Assembly (NCBI GenBank): GCA_910578615.1
Contig: CAJTRI010000003.1
Location: forward strand, 76,055-140,054
DNA: 64,000 bases
Direction of reading: 5' to 3'
Origin: an uncultured Duncaniella sp.
Lineage (GTDB): Bacteria; Bacteroidota; Bacteroidia; Bacteroidales; Muribaculaceae
Position numbers and translations under genes: made by a program. The notes beneath the pieces are model-generated. The model did not search any database. It had not been told where the DNA came from and saw only the letters and a list, made by a program, of their open reading frames with translations. This document shows positions 8,875 to 18,070 of this stretch, one piece after another (within the stretch, counting starts at the first letter, position 1; each line of letters begins with the position of its first letter).

Positions 8875-10140
8875 TCAGATGTTTTCCCGCAGGAGCTGTA
8901 TGCACATTATTAGGGCGCGGGTGGTTGCTGAGTCGATGATGCGTGCGCGGTCGCCGTTGAAATGTTCGGTGGCGATGATTTCCGCTGCGGGGGTGTCACT
9001 ACCTCGTTCGAGTCGTGCGCAGAAGCACACAGTTCCGACAGGTTTCTCTTCCGAGCCTCCACCCGGGCCGGCTATCCCGCTTGTGGCCACTGTGAGGCGT
9101 GCGCCTGTCACACGGCTTGCTCCTGCGGCCATCTCCCTAACTACCGGGATGCTGACGGCTCCGTTGAGGTCGAGGGTCTCGGCATTGACACCAAGAATGT
9201 TCTTTTTGACATCGTTGCTGTATGAGACCACGGCGCCTTCCACCACGTCTGACGCTCCTGGGACGAGTGTCAGTGCATGGGCCACGTTGCCGCCGGTGCA
9301 GCTTTCGGCTGTGGCGAGTGTCACTCCGTGTCTGCGGCATTCGTCGAGCAGGATCTCTGCCGGGGTCGTGTCCTCGGTTGAAAGTACGGCCGGCCCGAGT
9401 ATCTCGCGCAGTTCTGTGGCGGCACGTTCCACTTCGGCCTTTATGAATCCCCCGTCACAGTGTGCTCCGTCGAGTCGCAGTCTTACAATCCCCGGCTTGG
9501 GTAGATAGGCAACGTGCAGGTATATTGGGAGTGCCTCCTCCCATGGGGCTATCTTCATGGCCAGCGCGCTCTCGGTGTAGCCGGTGACGATGGTGACGGC
9601 ATGTTCTATGCACATCTCGCTCTTGAAATGGGAGAGGAGGAGGGGCAGCACGTCTTTGGGAAACATCGTGGTGGTCTCGAATGGCACCCCGGGCATGGAT
9701 ACGAGCACCTTGCCGTCTTTTTCAAACCACATTATGGGGGCTGTTCCGACGAGGTTCTGGATAACGGTGCATGATGAAGGCACCATGGCCTGTGCCTCGG
9801 TGAGCGGATTGAGCCTTATACCGCGTGCTGAGAAGAGACGTCCTATGTTTTCCGTCACATCCCGGTCATGGACGAGGGTACCTCCGAAGTATCGGCAGAG
9901 CACCCCCTTGGTTATGTCGTCTTTTGTAGGGCCGAGTCCTCCCGTTGTCAGGACTACGTCTGTGAGTTCGAATGCCCGGTCAATGGCGCGTGTGATTTCA
10001 TCCGCTCCGTCTCCTACGGTCTGTACGTTGTCAACCTCCCATCCGTATGGCGCCATCATGCGGGCCAGCGAGCCGGAATTGGTATCGGTAACCTGCCCGA
10101 TCAGCAGCTCGTCGCCTATAACTATTATTGAGACTTTCAT
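8875..10140 (-). CDS. cinA: CinA family nicotinamide-nucleotide amidohydrolase
   Basis: Two-domain CinA protein, 421 residues. The N-terminal molybdopterin-binding-like domain (about 1-170, with IVIGDELLIGQVTDTNS and LTTGGLGPTKDD) is linked to ADP-ribose pyrophosphatase activity in the family. The C-terminal PncC domain (about 255-415, with ATAESCTGGNVAHAL and TSGIAGPGGGSEEKPVGTV) deamidates NMN in pyridine-nucleotide salvage; the AESCTGG serine is the expected nucleophile. It begins 28 bases after the tsaD stop and shares its operon. The old name 'competence/damage-inducible protein' should not be taken as evidence of competence here. Confidence 0.95.
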   Translation of the reverse strand: MKVSIIVIGDELLIGQVTDTNSGSLARMMAPYGWEVDNVQTVGDGADEITRAIDRAFELTDVVLTTGGLGPTKDDITKGVLCRYFGGTLVHDRDVTENIGRLFSARGIRLNPLTEAQAMVPSSCTVIQNLVGTAPIMWFEKDGKVLVSMPGVPFETTTMFPKDVLPLLLSHFKSEMCIEHAVTIVTGYTESALAMKIAPWEEALPIYLHVAYLPKPGIVRLRLDGAHCDGGFIKAEVERAATELREILGPAVLSTEDTTPAEILLDECRRHGVTLATAESCTGGNVAHALTLVPGASDVVEGAVVSYSNDVKKNILGVNAETLDLNGAVSIPVVREMAAGASRVTGARLTVATSGIAGPGGGSEEKPVGTVCFCARLERGSDTPAAEIIATEHFNGDRARIIDSATTRALIMCIQLLRENI

Positions 10141-10168
10141 AATGCTGCGTATTGTCTATGCATATTGT

Positions 10169-11191
10169 TTATACGGTCACTCTTGCGAACGGGACTTCGT
10201 CATATCGGCAGAAATCACGGTCAATATATTTGAAATATCCGGCAATAGCCACCATGGCGGCATTGTCGGTAGTGAAGAGCCGTGGCGGTATGAAGGCTGT
10301 AAGTCCACGGCGTCGGCAGTAGTCGGCTACGGCATCGCGTACACCGGAGTTGGCCGATACACCTCCGCCTATGGCTACTGTGGTGACCCCTGTCTGCCGG
10401 ACAGCCTTGTCGAGCTTGTCCATCAGTATGTCTATGATTGTCTTTTGGAGCGAGGCGGCCAGATCGGCACGGTTCTTATCGATGAAGTCGGTGTCTGTTT
10501 TAAGATTGTCTCGCAGGGTGTACAGAAACGATGTTTTGAGTCCGCTGAAACTGTAATCGAGACCGGGGATATGTGGTTTTGCGAATTTGAACCGTGCTGG
10601 GTCTCCCTCGGCTGCGAGGCGGTCGATGTGCGGGCCGCCGGGATAAGGCAGACCCATCACCTTGGCACACTTGTCGAAGGCCTCTCCGGCGGCATCGTCG
10701 ATGGTGCGACCGAGGATTTCCATGTCATTATAGTTGCGCACGAGGATTATCTGGCTGTTCCCTCCTGACACGAGCAGGCATAGGAACGGGTATTGTGGCA
10801 CCGGGTCACTCTCTTCGCGACGGATGAAGTGAGAGAGCACGTGGCCGTGCAGGTGGTTCACATCCACGATGGGTACGCGCAGACCGAGTGACATACCCTT
10901 GGCGAAGGATGTCCCCACGAGGAGCGAACCCAGCAGACCCGGCCCGCGTGTGAAGGCTATTGCCGAGAGGGAGTGTTTGTCGACACCGGCACGCCTGAGG
11001 GCGGTATCGACCACGGGGAGTATGTTTTGCTGGTGGGCGCGCGAGGCCAGTTCGGGCACCACGCCCCCATATTCGGCATGAACCTCTTGCGAGGCTATGA
11101 CGTTGCTCAACAGGATTCCGTCGCGGATGACGGCGGCGGATGTGTCATCACATGACGACTCTATCCCTAAGATTGTAATGCTTTCGCTCAT
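10169..11191 (-). CDS. tsaD: tRNA N6-adenosine threonylcarbamoyltransferase
   Basis: Transfers the threonylcarbamoyl group onto A37 of ANN-decoding tRNAs, the last step of t6A synthesis. At 340 residues it has the usual length. It starts ILGIESSCDDTSAAV, the phosphate-binding loop of this ASKHA-fold family. NHLHGHVLSHF holds the two metal-binding histidines, and GGGVSANSGVRDAV lies in the C-terminal lobe. It is first in a tsaD-cinA operon with its own promoter-like element. Confidence 0.97.
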   Translation of the reverse strand: MSESITILGIESSCDDTSAAVIRDGILLSNVIASQEVHAEYGGVVPELASRAHQQNILPVVDTALRRAGVDKHSLSAIAFTRGPGLLGSLLVGTSFAKGMSLGLRVPIVDVNHLHGHVLSHFIRREESDPVPQYPFLCLLVSGGNSQIILVRNYNDMEILGRTIDDAAGEAFDKCAKVMGLPYPGGPHIDRLAAEGDPARFKFAKPHIPGLDYSFSGLKTSFLYTLRDNLKTDTDFIDKNRADLAASLQKTIIDILMDKLDKAVRQTGVTTVAIGGGVSANSGVRDAVADYCRRRGLTAFIPPRLFTTDNAAMVAIAGYFKYIDRDFCRYDEVPFARVTV

Positions 11192-11208
11192 TCTTCAAGT
11201 CTTTTCGG

Positions 11209-11216
11209 CAAAATTA
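11209..11216 (-). promoter_or_regulatory. -7 element of tsaD-cinA
   Basis: TAATTTTG on the minus strand, 17 bases before the tsaD ATG, matches TAnnTTTG. No TTTG is visible at the expected spacing. Confidence 0.5.
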
Positions 11217-11239
11217 CAAAATCCGGCACAAAGAAAAAA

Positions 11240-11290
11240 GCAAAGATGCCGGGGAGCGGCAAACTTCCGTGCTCCTCCGTGCATCTTTGC
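11240..11290 (-). terminator. pgi terminator (end of lysS-gpsA-pgi)
   Basis: A 10-bp perfect outer stem (GCAAAGATGC with GCATCTTTGC) extends inward with bulges to about 18 pairs. On the minus strand it is followed by TTTTTTCTTT. It lies 24 bases after the pgi stop. Confidence 0.88.
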
Positions 11291-11314
11291 TGTCTGTGAT
11301 TGATGTAGGCCTTA

Positions 11315-12655
11315 TCAGATGCGGCTCTTGATGGCCTCGGTCTCCTTCTCGTAGCCGGGTTTGGCAAGAAGGGCAAACATATTGCGCTTATAGTCCTCTA
11401 CTCCTGGCTGGTTGAACGGGTTGACATCAAGGATGTATCCGCTGATGCCGCAAGCCTTCTCGAAGAAGTAGATGAGCTGGCCGAGATACTTCTCACGGAG
11501 GGCGGGAAGGGTGATATGGATGTTGGGCACGCCGCCGTCCACATGGGCTATGCGTGTGCCGAGTTCGGCCATCTTGTTCACCTCGTCTATGTGCTTGCCG
11601 GAGATGTAGTTCAGTCCGTCAAGATCGGCCTCGTCAGAGGGTATGAGGGTCTCGTGAAGCTGTTCGCTTACCGAAATAACGGTCTCGAAGATGGTACGCT
11701 CACCGTCCTGGATCCACTGGCCCATGGAGTGGAGGTCGGTGGAAAAGTCCACGGCTGCGGGGAAGATGCCCTTGTGGTCTTTGCCTTCGCTCTCGCCATA
11801 GAGCTGTTTCCACCATTCTCCGAAATAGTGGAGTTTGGGGTTGTAGTTTACGAGTATCTCTATCTTTTTGCCCGCGTTGTAAAGAGCGTTGCGAGTGAGG
11901 GCGTAGATGTATGAGGGGTTTGACTCATCGGCGGTAGCTGTGGCCTTCTCCATCTCGGCGGCTCCGTCGATGAGGGCGCGGATGTCAAATCCGGCCACGG
12001 CTATGGGAAGAAGACCGACGGGGGTGAGGACTGAGAAACGTCCGCCCACGTTGTCGGCGATGACGAATGTCTTGTATCCTTCCTCGGTGGCGAGGGTGCG
12101 GAGAGCGCCGCGCTTGGCATCGGTTATGGCCACGATGCGCTTGCGGGCCTCGTCGAGTCCCATCTGGCGTTCGAGTTGCTCTTTGAGCAGGCGGAAAGCG
12201 ATGGCGGGTTCGGTAGTTGTGCCGCTCTTGGATATGACGATGATGCCGAATCGCTTGTCTTTCAGATAGTCTTGCAACTCATACATATAGTCCTCGCCTA
12301 TGTTCTGGCCGGCGAAGAGCACCTTGGGCTGTCCTTCCACACCGGGGCGGTAGGCAGCGAAGCTGTCGCTGAGCGCTTCGATGACTGCCTTTGCTCCGAG
12401 ATAGCTGCCGCCGATGCCGATGGCTACGACCGTGTCGCAGCTGGCTCGAAGCTCGTCGGCGCAGGCCACGATGTCGTCAAGCAACGCCTCAGTGGTCTCG
12501 GTGGGGAGGTTGACCCAGCCGAGGAAGTCGTTGCCGGCGCCGGTGGCGTTGAGCACTTTGTCAAGGCTTTCGGCTGCCTTGGAGTCCAGATTTTCGAGGG
12601 CCTGGCTGCTCACTGTCCCGAGGACATTCTTGATGTCTACACTAATGGTCTTCAT
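11315..12655 (-). CDS. pgi: Glucose-6-phosphate isomerase
   Basis: Interconverts glucose-6-phosphate and fructose-6-phosphate in glycolysis and gluconeogenesis. 446 residues, the shorter form seen in Bacteroidetes and Firmicutes rather than the 550-residue enterobacterial form. Visible signatures are VAIGIGGSYLGAKAVIEAL for the N-terminal sugar-phosphate site, ISKSGTTTEPAIAF, and VGGRFSVLTPVGLLPIA, the family pattern. It is third in a lysS-gpsA-pgi operon (49-base gap after gpsA) and ends at a strong terminator. Confidence 0.97.
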   Translation of the reverse strand: MKTISVDIKNVLGTVSSQALENLDSKAAESLDKVLNATGAGNDFLGWVNLPTETTEALLDDIVACADELRASCDTVVAIGIGGSYLGAKAVIEALSDSFAAYRPGVEGQPKVLFAGQNIGEDYMYELQDYLKDKRFGIIVISKSGTTTEPAIAFRLLKEQLERQMGLDEARKRIVAITDAKRGALRTLATEEGYKTFVIADNVGGRFSVLTPVGLLPIAVAGFDIRALIDGAAEMEKATATADESNPSYIYALTRNALYNAGKKIEILVNYNPKLHYFGEWWKQLYGESEGKDHKGIFPAAVDFSTDLHSMGQWIQDGERTIFETVISVSEQLHETLIPSDEADLDGLNYISGKHIDEVNKMAELGTRIAHVDGGVPNIHITLPALREKYLGQLIYFFEKACGISGYILDVNPFNQPGVEDYKRNMFALLAKPGYEKETEAIKSRI

Positions 12656-12704
12656 TTTGAGTGTCTTTTATTGGTTTTTGATGTTTTTTACAGTATCGGA
12701 TGGG

Positions 12705-13703
12705 TTATATGAACCACTTTCCGAGGCTCCTCATGGCGCGCTCGGCATTGGCGTGGCGGTACAGTATGTCATAGACGGCGTCGAGTATGGGCATCTCTAT
12801 ACCGTATTTCTTGTTTATTTCCTTTATGCACTTGGTTCCGTAATATCCCTCGGCTGTCTGTTCCATCTCCATGCGGGCGGTGGATACCGAGTAGCCCTTG
12901 CCGATGATCGAACCGAAGTTGTGGTTGCGCGAGAACCGCGAGTATGCGGTCACGAGCAGGTCTCCGAGATAGACAGAGTCGCATATGCAGCGCGGACGGG
13001 GGCACACTTCGTCGACGAAGCGCTCCATCTCCCTTATGGCGTTGCTCACCAGCATTGCCAGAAAGTTGTCTCCTCCCTTCATGCCGTGGATGATGCCGGC
13101 GGCTATGGAATAGACGTTTTTGAGGACGGCGGCATATTCGATTCCTTCGATGTCGCTTGACGGGATGGTGCGTGTGGTGGGTGAGTTGAGCCTGCGTCCG
13201 AACTCTTCGGCAAGTTCCACATTGTGACAGCCCACCGTGAGGAAGCTGGGGCGGTCGAGCGCCACCTCCTCGGCGTGACACGGGCCGGCGATAACAATCT
13301 CGTTCTCAGGATCTACTCCGAAGCGGTGGGCCATATAGTCAGAGACAATCTCGTTGTCTCCGGGGATTATTCCCTTAACGGCCGATACCACGGTCTTGGA
13401 CGAGATGTCCACGCTTATCTTGTTGATATGGCTCTTGAAATAAGGGCTTGGCATCACCAGCAACAGGGTGTCGGCGGCGGTGCAGACGGCGTTGATGTCG
13501 CTTGAAAACTCGATGCGGGCCGTGTCAAACTGCACGTCGGTCAGATATGCCGGGTTGTGGCCTATGCGTTTGAAGTCCTCGATGCGGTCATCACGCCTCA
13601 TGTACCACATTATATGGTCACAGTTGCGCAACAGGAGCTTTGCAAGGGCCGTGGCCCAGCTCCCGCCTCCCATAACCGCTATTTTCTTGAATCGTTGTTC
13701 CAT
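12705..13703 (-). CDS. gpsA: NAD(P)H-dependent glycerol-3-phosphate dehydrogenase
   Basis: Makes sn-glycerol-3-phosphate from dihydroxyacetone phosphate for phospholipid synthesis. 332 residues. The Rossmann loop MGGGSWATALAKLL lies near the N-terminus, KGIIPGDNEIVSDYM and AGPCHAEEVA sit in the middle, and the catalytic lysine is in AAVLKNVYSIAAGI, with MKGGDNFLAMLVSNAIREM after it. It begins 25 bases after the lysS stop. The grouping with lysS and pgi recurs in Bacteroidales as far as I recall. Confidence 0.96.
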   Translation of the reverse strand: MEQRFKKIAVMGGGSWATALAKLLLRNCDHIMWYMRRDDRIEDFKRIGHNPAYLTDVQFDTARIEFSSDINAVCTAADTLLLVMPSPYFKSHINKISVDISSKTVVSAVKGIIPGDNEIVSDYMAHRFGVDPENEIVIAGPCHAEEVALDRPSFLTVGCHNVELAEEFGRRLNSPTTRTIPSSDIEGIEYAAVLKNVYSIAAGIIHGMKGGDNFLAMLVSNAIREMERFVDEVCPRPRCICDSVYLGDLLVTAYSRFSRNHNFGSIIGKGYSVSTARMEMEQTAEGYYGTKCIKEINKKYGIEMPILDAVYDILYRHANAERAMRSLGKWFI

Positions 13704-13728
13704 CGGTCTGTCACTCTCGTTTCACTTC

Positions 13729-15486
13729 TCAGGCCTCTTCTCCGGCGGTTTCCTGCTGTGAGGCGGCAGCCTGTATCCAGGCCCCGACTTCTTCTATAAG
13801 CGGAGTCTTGAATCCGAGCTTGAACTTTTTGTTTATGCCTATCAGTTCCTGTTGCAGTTTGCCGGGGGCTGCGGTTGCGAGGGTTGCGACTGTATAGATT
13901 CCGGCCTTGCGGACGGGCGCTATCCATTCCTCGGGTACACCGAGTGCCGTGAAGGCCTCGTCTTTATCGCGGGGCTGGGTCTTCTCGGGACGCATCTGGG
14001 GGAAGAAGAGCACTTCCTGTATGGTGGTCTGTCCTGTCATGAGCATCACGAGACGATCCATGCCTATACCCATGCCTGAGGTTGGGGGCATACCGTATTC
14101 GAGGGCGCGGATAAAGTCCTTGTCGATGATCATTGCCTCGTCGTCTCCCTTTTCGGCCAGCCGCATCTGTTCTACGAAGCGTTCATACTGGTCAATCGGG
14201 TCGTTTAGCTCGGAGTATGCGTTGGCAAGCTCCTTGCCGTTGACCATAAGCTCGAAACGCTCGGTCAGTTCGGGATTGTCGCGGTGACGTTTGGTCAGAG
14301 GTGACATCTCGATGGGATAGTCTATGATGAACGTCGGCTGGATGTAGGTGCCCTCGCATTTCTCGCCGAATATCTCGTCTATGAGCTTTCCCTTGCCCAT
14401 TGTGTCATCGACCTCTATGCCGAGACCTCGTGCGGCTGCGCGGAGCTGTTCCTCGTCCATGCCGTTGATGTCTACGCCTGTGTGGGTGAGGATGGCGTCG
14501 CGCATGGTCACGCGGGGGAATGGGGCCTTGAACGAGATGGTGTTGTCGCCTACCGTGACCTCGGTGGTGCCGTTGACGTCAAGACAGATCTTTTCAAGCA
14601 TCTTCTCTGTGAACTCCATCATCCAGTTGTAGTCCTTGTAGGCAACGTAGATTTCCATGCATGTGAACTCGGGATTGTGGGTTCTGTCCATACCCTCGTT
14701 GCGGAAGTTCTTCGAGAACTCATAGACACCCTCGAAACCGCCTACGATGAGGCGTTTGAGATATAGCTCGTCGGCTATACGGAGATAGAGGGGGATGTCA
14801 AGCGCGTTGTGGTGGGTGATGAAGGGGCGCGCGGCGGCTCCTCCGGGGATTGATTGGAGGATGGGGGTCTCGACCTCCATGTAGCCGGCGGTGTTGAAAT
14901 ACTCGCGCATGGAGTTGTAGACCTTTGAACGCTTGATGAAGATGTCCTTCACGCCGTCGTTGACAACGAGGTCTACGTAGCGGCGGCGGTAGCGAAGCTC
15001 GGGATCGTCAAACGCGTCATAGGCCACGCCGTCCTTCATCTTTACGATGGGGAGGGGGCGCAGTGACTTGCCGAGTACTGTCAGTTCGCGGGCATGGACG
15101 GATATCTCGCCGGTCTGGGTGCGAAAGACGAATCCTTTCACTCCCACGAAATCACCGATGTCAAGCAGTTTTTTGAACACCACGTTGTAGAAGTCCTTGT
15201 CCTCGTCAGGGCATATCTCGTCACGGTTGACGTATACCTGTATGCGTCCCTTGGAATCTTGAAGTTCCATGAATGAGGCTTTGCCCATGATACGGCGTCC
15301 CATGACACGGCCGGCCACGGTGACTTCGCGTACCGGGGCGTCATCGGCGAATCCGGCTTTGATTTCGTCGGTATATGCGTTGACCGGGTACAGCGCTGCG
15401 GGATAAGGCTCTATGCCACGGCGCCGCATTTCTTCAAGGCTCTGTCGGCGGATAATCTCCTGTTCACTTAGTTCAAGTACGTTCAT
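13729..15486 (-). CDS. lysS: Lysine--tRNA ligase
   Basis: Class II aminoacyl-tRNA synthetase for lysine, 585 residues. An N-terminal OB-fold anticodon-binding domain (about 60-165, with VTVAGRVMGRRIMGKASF) is followed by the class II catalytic core. Motif 2 is in FRNEGMDRTHNPEFTCMEIY and motif 3 in GIGMDRLVMLMTGQTTIQEV. The protein is about 75 residues longer than E. coli LysS: after the core a tail (about 510-585) carries a helix-hairpin-helix-like stretch and an acidic end. This tail occurs in Bacteroidetes LysS as far as I recall. It is first in the lysS-gpsA-pgi operon. Confidence 0.97.
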   Translation of the reverse strand: MNVLELSEQEIIRRQSLEEMRRRGIEPYPAALYPVNAYTDEIKAGFADDAPVREVTVAGRVMGRRIMGKASFMELQDSKGRIQVYVNRDEICPDEDKDFYNVVFKKLLDIGDFVGVKGFVFRTQTGEISVHARELTVLGKSLRPLPIVKMKDGVAYDAFDDPELRYRRRYVDLVVNDGVKDIFIKRSKVYNSMREYFNTAGYMEVETPILQSIPGGAAARPFITHHNALDIPLYLRIADELYLKRLIVGGFEGVYEFSKNFRNEGMDRTHNPEFTCMEIYVAYKDYNWMMEFTEKMLEKICLDVNGTTEVTVGDNTISFKAPFPRVTMRDAILTHTGVDINGMDEEQLRAAARGLGIEVDDTMGKGKLIDEIFGEKCEGTYIQPTFIIDYPIEMSPLTKRHRDNPELTERFELMVNGKELANAYSELNDPIDQYERFVEQMRLAEKGDDEAMIIDKDFIRALEYGMPPTSGMGIGMDRLVMLMTGQTTIQEVLFFPQMRPEKTQPRDKDEAFTALGVPEEWIAPVRKAGIYTVATLATAAPGKLQQELIGINKKFKLGFKTPLIEEVGAWIQAAASQQETAGEEA

Positions 15487-15535
15487 ATATAATCTTGTGG
15501 TGTGGAGTTGTTGTGTTGTGTTTGGATAATAAATG

Positions 15536-15566
15536 CAAAATTACTCATTTTTAGTCCCTCTCCCAA
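15536..15566 (-). promoter_or_regulatory. lysS-gpsA-pgi promoter
   Basis: TTGG (15563-15566), 19-base spacer, TAATTTTG (15536-15543) on the minus strand, 49 bases before the lysS ATG. Confidence 0.65.
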
Positions 15567-15617
15567 CAAAATCCGTTCCAAATCCCGTCAGGGAGTGTTA
15601 AAAACTTCAAAACATAC

Positions 15618-15681
15618 GGTCTCTGCCGGACAGAGACCGGCCCGGTGTCCGCTCCTTTTGAGAGGCGGTCACCGGGCCGGT
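15618..15681 (-). terminator. Two overlapping hairpins after the DUF805 gene
   Basis: The larger stem (15636-15647 with 15670-15681, 12 perfect GC-rich pairs) shares the bases ACC at 15636-15638 with a second perfect 8-bp stem (15618-15625 with 15631-15638). The two cannot form completely at the same time. On the minus strand T-rich sequence follows some 12 bases later. A terminator role is likely; the alternative pairing is a bonus observation. Confidence 0.65.
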
Positions 15682-15707
15682 TGTGATGTAGAAGGCTTGG
15701 AGTCCGT

Positions 15708-16046
15708 TTATGCCTTGTAGGCGCCGTTATACTGGTTGGGGCCTTCGGACGGTTTCACGGTAAGGATTATGTACCAGATTGTTCCGATGATAGGTATGAG
15801 GCTTATGAGCACCCACCATCCGCTTTTGCCGATGTCGTGCATTCGGCGCACGCTGATGGCGATACCGGGAATCAGGTTGACCAATGCGAACGCATAGGAT
15901 GCATATTCGCTGATAAACCCGAGTATGCCGCTGACGACAAACGAATAGAGAAACACATACCAGTATTCGGCTCTGGTTGCGCGTCCGGCGAAGTCCGTGT
16001 ACTTCTGATAGAAGATTCTGACGGCGTCTACGATTGAGATGTTCAT
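15708..16046 (-). CDS. DUF805 family membrane protein
   Basis: A small inner-membrane protein of about 112 residues with four hydrophobic stretches. The DUF805 pattern is clear: FYQKYTDFAGRATRAEYWYVF before the first helix, ISVRRMHDIGKSGWW between the helices, then a last helix ending in LTVKPSEGPNQYN. The function of the family is unknown. The start MNISIVDAVRIF is chosen because the upstream ATG at 16079 coincides with the expected transcription start. It stands alone between a full promoter and a double hairpin. Confidence 0.88.
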   Translation of the reverse strand: MNISIVDAVRIFYQKYTDFAGRATRAEYWYVFLYSFVVSGILGFISEYASYAFALVNLIPGIAISVRRMHDIGKSGWWVLISLIPIIGTIWYIILTVKPSEGPNQYNGAYKA

Positions 16047-16084
16047 GATAATATGTTTTTTATGTGGTGAAATAATCAATCACA

Positions 16085-16114
16085 CAAATATAGCTAAATT
16101 TATTTACGGACAAA
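16085..16114 (-). promoter_or_regulatory. Promoter of the DUF805 gene
   Basis: TTTG (16111-16114), 18-base spacer, TATATTTG (16085-16092) on the minus strand; a near-consensus Bacteroidales promoter. Confidence 0.8.
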
Positions 16115-16168
16115 AACAAATCTGCCAATTTTTTTCACATTTATTATGAACTGTGAGGTACGGACAGG

Positions 16169-17902
16169 TTACTTCACGTATACTTTCTCAACCTTGTTGC
16201 CCTGGCGTTTGATGTAGATGCCGGGGGTGAGGCGGTCGGAAGCGATGCGGACGCCGTTGATGCTGTAAAACTCTACGGGTGCGTCAGACGGTGTGGTCTC
16301 GACATTCTCGATGGCGGATGTCTGGAACTTGCCGTTGAACTTGACATCGATCTTTATGCCGGTAGCAGTGCCTTCGGGGTCGTTGGCGGGATCGGTGATC
16401 CAGATGACGGGAATGTTCATAGTTGCCACTCCGTCAGGTGTGACATTGCCGTCAAGAGTCACGTTGGCTACGATTTCCGTACCGTTCATGTTGAGTTTGA
16501 GGCCTTTGACGGAACCTGCGAACACATGTCCTTCGGTTGATTCAGTCACAGTGACGTCGGGCACTACGATGTCGCCAAGCTCTGTGCCCTGGCCAAGCGA
16601 GAAGTTGGGAAGCATGAATGTGCATTTGGAGGGATCGGCTGCGTCAGGTGTGATGTGGACGTTGCCGGGCACCTCTAAGGGCGCACCCATGTCGATGGAT
16701 ACGGTACCTACATATATGCCTCCGTATGAAGAGGTCACGCCGGATGCCTGCTTGAACTTGATGACATATTCGTGTGAGGCCTTTCCGTCTATGTCAAGAC
16801 CGCCCTCGTTGAGGTTGCTGACCTTGATGGTGGCGGTGGCGTTCGCCTTGTCAAGGGCTATCTCTGTCTTGGCGGAATATGCGTTGGCCATGGGCTGGCA
16901 TACGAATGACGACTCTTCGGGCATTTCAATGTCAAGAGTGTATTCATATGTGTCGCTGTCGAATCCTTTGACAGCCTCTCCGCCTATTTCAAGGGATTTA
17001 AGGCGTGAGTAGTAGGCCAGTTTGATGTTGTCAACAGACATAGAGTTGCCTTTGACGATGTTTTCGCTGTCAAAAAAGTCGTTGGCTGAGAGCACTACGT
17101 TTATCTTGGCGGGAGCAGACGCCGTGAGGTAGTTGATGGGGAGGGTGTATGATTTCCATTCCGAGGTGAACTCAGTGATGTATTCCAAAGACTTGGCTAT
17201 GAGTTCGGCGTCATCGGTCTTGGTGATCTCGCCGCCTTGGGCGCATTCCATCCCGAGGATGTTGCGGTCACGGTCGGTCATCGTTGTCTTTACAGTCTCG
17301 CTTGACATTGAGTTGTTGCCGGGGACTTCGGCCTGTGACCATGAGCCCTTCCATGCATATACGAGAGCGGTGGCTTTCTGGCCTTCGCCTTCTTCGGGTG
17401 CTTCGAGTTTGTAGTCAAAGATGAGGGCGTCGGGACGCATGGTGAAATCAAGGCCTCCGAACACGCCGCCGTCCTTGTTTTGCGGTGAGAATGTTAGGAA
17501 ATCCAAGGTGTTGGTTGCCCATGTTGTGCCGAGAGATATGTAGGCAGGCACCATCTGGGTAGCCATGAACGGATTGGGGTTGTTGGTAAGCTTTATTGCG
17601 CTTTCCGAGTTGTTGCCGTCTACCTTTGTACCTACGATGGTTGATCCTAATGCGCCGTATTTGCCTTCGTCAGTTGGTGTGACAACGCCGAGGACGTTGG
17701 AGACGATCCATCCCTGGGGCTGTTTTACATCCACTTCCTGACCCATCATTTTGAGGGCTTCTGACATTGACAGGCCGGTGTACACAGAGTTCCAAGGTTT
17801 GGAATCAACCCATTCGCCTTCGAAGTCGGCATTGGGAAGTTGTTGAGCGGAGGCGGAGAGAACCGCTGCCAGCGCTACGGCTGATGCGTAGTACTTTTTC
17901 AT
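16169..17902 (-). CDS. Exported PCMD and calycin-like domain protein
   Basis: A 577-residue exported protein with a classical signal peptide (MKKYYASAVALAAVLSASAQ). The N-terminal half (about 20-305, starting LPNADFEGEW and ending MSVDNIKLAYYSRL) has the layout of a PCMD domain, a predicted beta-sandwich of Bacteroidetes surface proteins. A short strand-rich linker follows, and about 390-520 (YGGIYVGTVSIDMGAPL onward) looks like the calycin-like beta-barrel. The last 35 residues (VEFYSINGVRIASDRLTPG...) resemble the short C-terminal tails of Bacteroidetes secreted proteins, similar to type 9 sorting domains. The function is unknown; carbohydrate binding is a guess from the domain name. It is transcribed away from the PCMD lipoprotein at 18071. 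Confidence 0.7.
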   Translation of the reverse strand: MKKYYASAVALAAVLSASAQQLPNADFEGEWVDSKPWNSVYTGLSMSEALKMMGQEVDVKQPQGWIVSNVLGVVTPTDEGKYGALGSTIVGTKVDGNNSESAIKLTNNPNPFMATQMVPAYISLGTTWATNTLDFLTFSPQNKDGGVFGGLDFTMRPDALIFDYKLEAPEEGEGQKATALVYAWKGSWSQAEVPGNNSMSSETVKTTMTDRDRNILGMECAQGGEITKTDDAELIAKSLEYITEFTSEWKSYTLPINYLTASAPAKINVVLSANDFFDSENIVKGNSMSVDNIKLAYYSRLKSLEIGGEAVKGFDSDTYEYTLDIEMPEESSFVCQPMANAYSAKTEIALDKANATATIKVSNLNEGGLDIDGKASHEYVIKFKQASGVTSSYGGIYVGTVSIDMGAPLEVPGNVHITPDAADPSKCTFMLPNFSLGQGTELGDIVVPDVTVTESTEGHVFAGSVKGLKLNMNGTEIVANVTLDGNVTPDGVATMNIPVIWITDPANDPEGTATGIKIDVKFNGKFQTSAIENVETTPSDAPVEFYSINGVRIASDRLTPGIYIKRQGNKVEKVYVK

Positions 17903-17948
17903 GTTGAAACGTTATTGAATTGGTGTATTTTCTTTACGTAAATCGGTG

Positions 17949-17956
17949 CAAAGATA
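17949..17956 (-). promoter_or_regulatory. -7 element of the PCMD/calycin gene
   Basis: TATCTTTG on the minus strand, 46 bases before the ATG. The 156-base divergent region also holds the plus-strand element at 18043. Confidence 0.5.
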
Positions 17957-18042
17957 CGGATTTTTGACCAAAATATCTTGCTTTTTTGGCAGTAAACTTG
18001 GCTAAATATTCCAAAAAGCACAATAATGTGATAAAATATTCA

Positions 18043-18050
18043 TAAATTTG
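18043..18050 (+). promoter_or_regulatory. -7 element of the PCMD lipoprotein gene
   Basis: TAAATTTG, matching TAnnTTTG. No TTTG at the usual distance; the upstream region is A/T-rich. Confidence 0.5.
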
Positions 18051-18070
18051 CAGTTCCAATGATTATGCTT

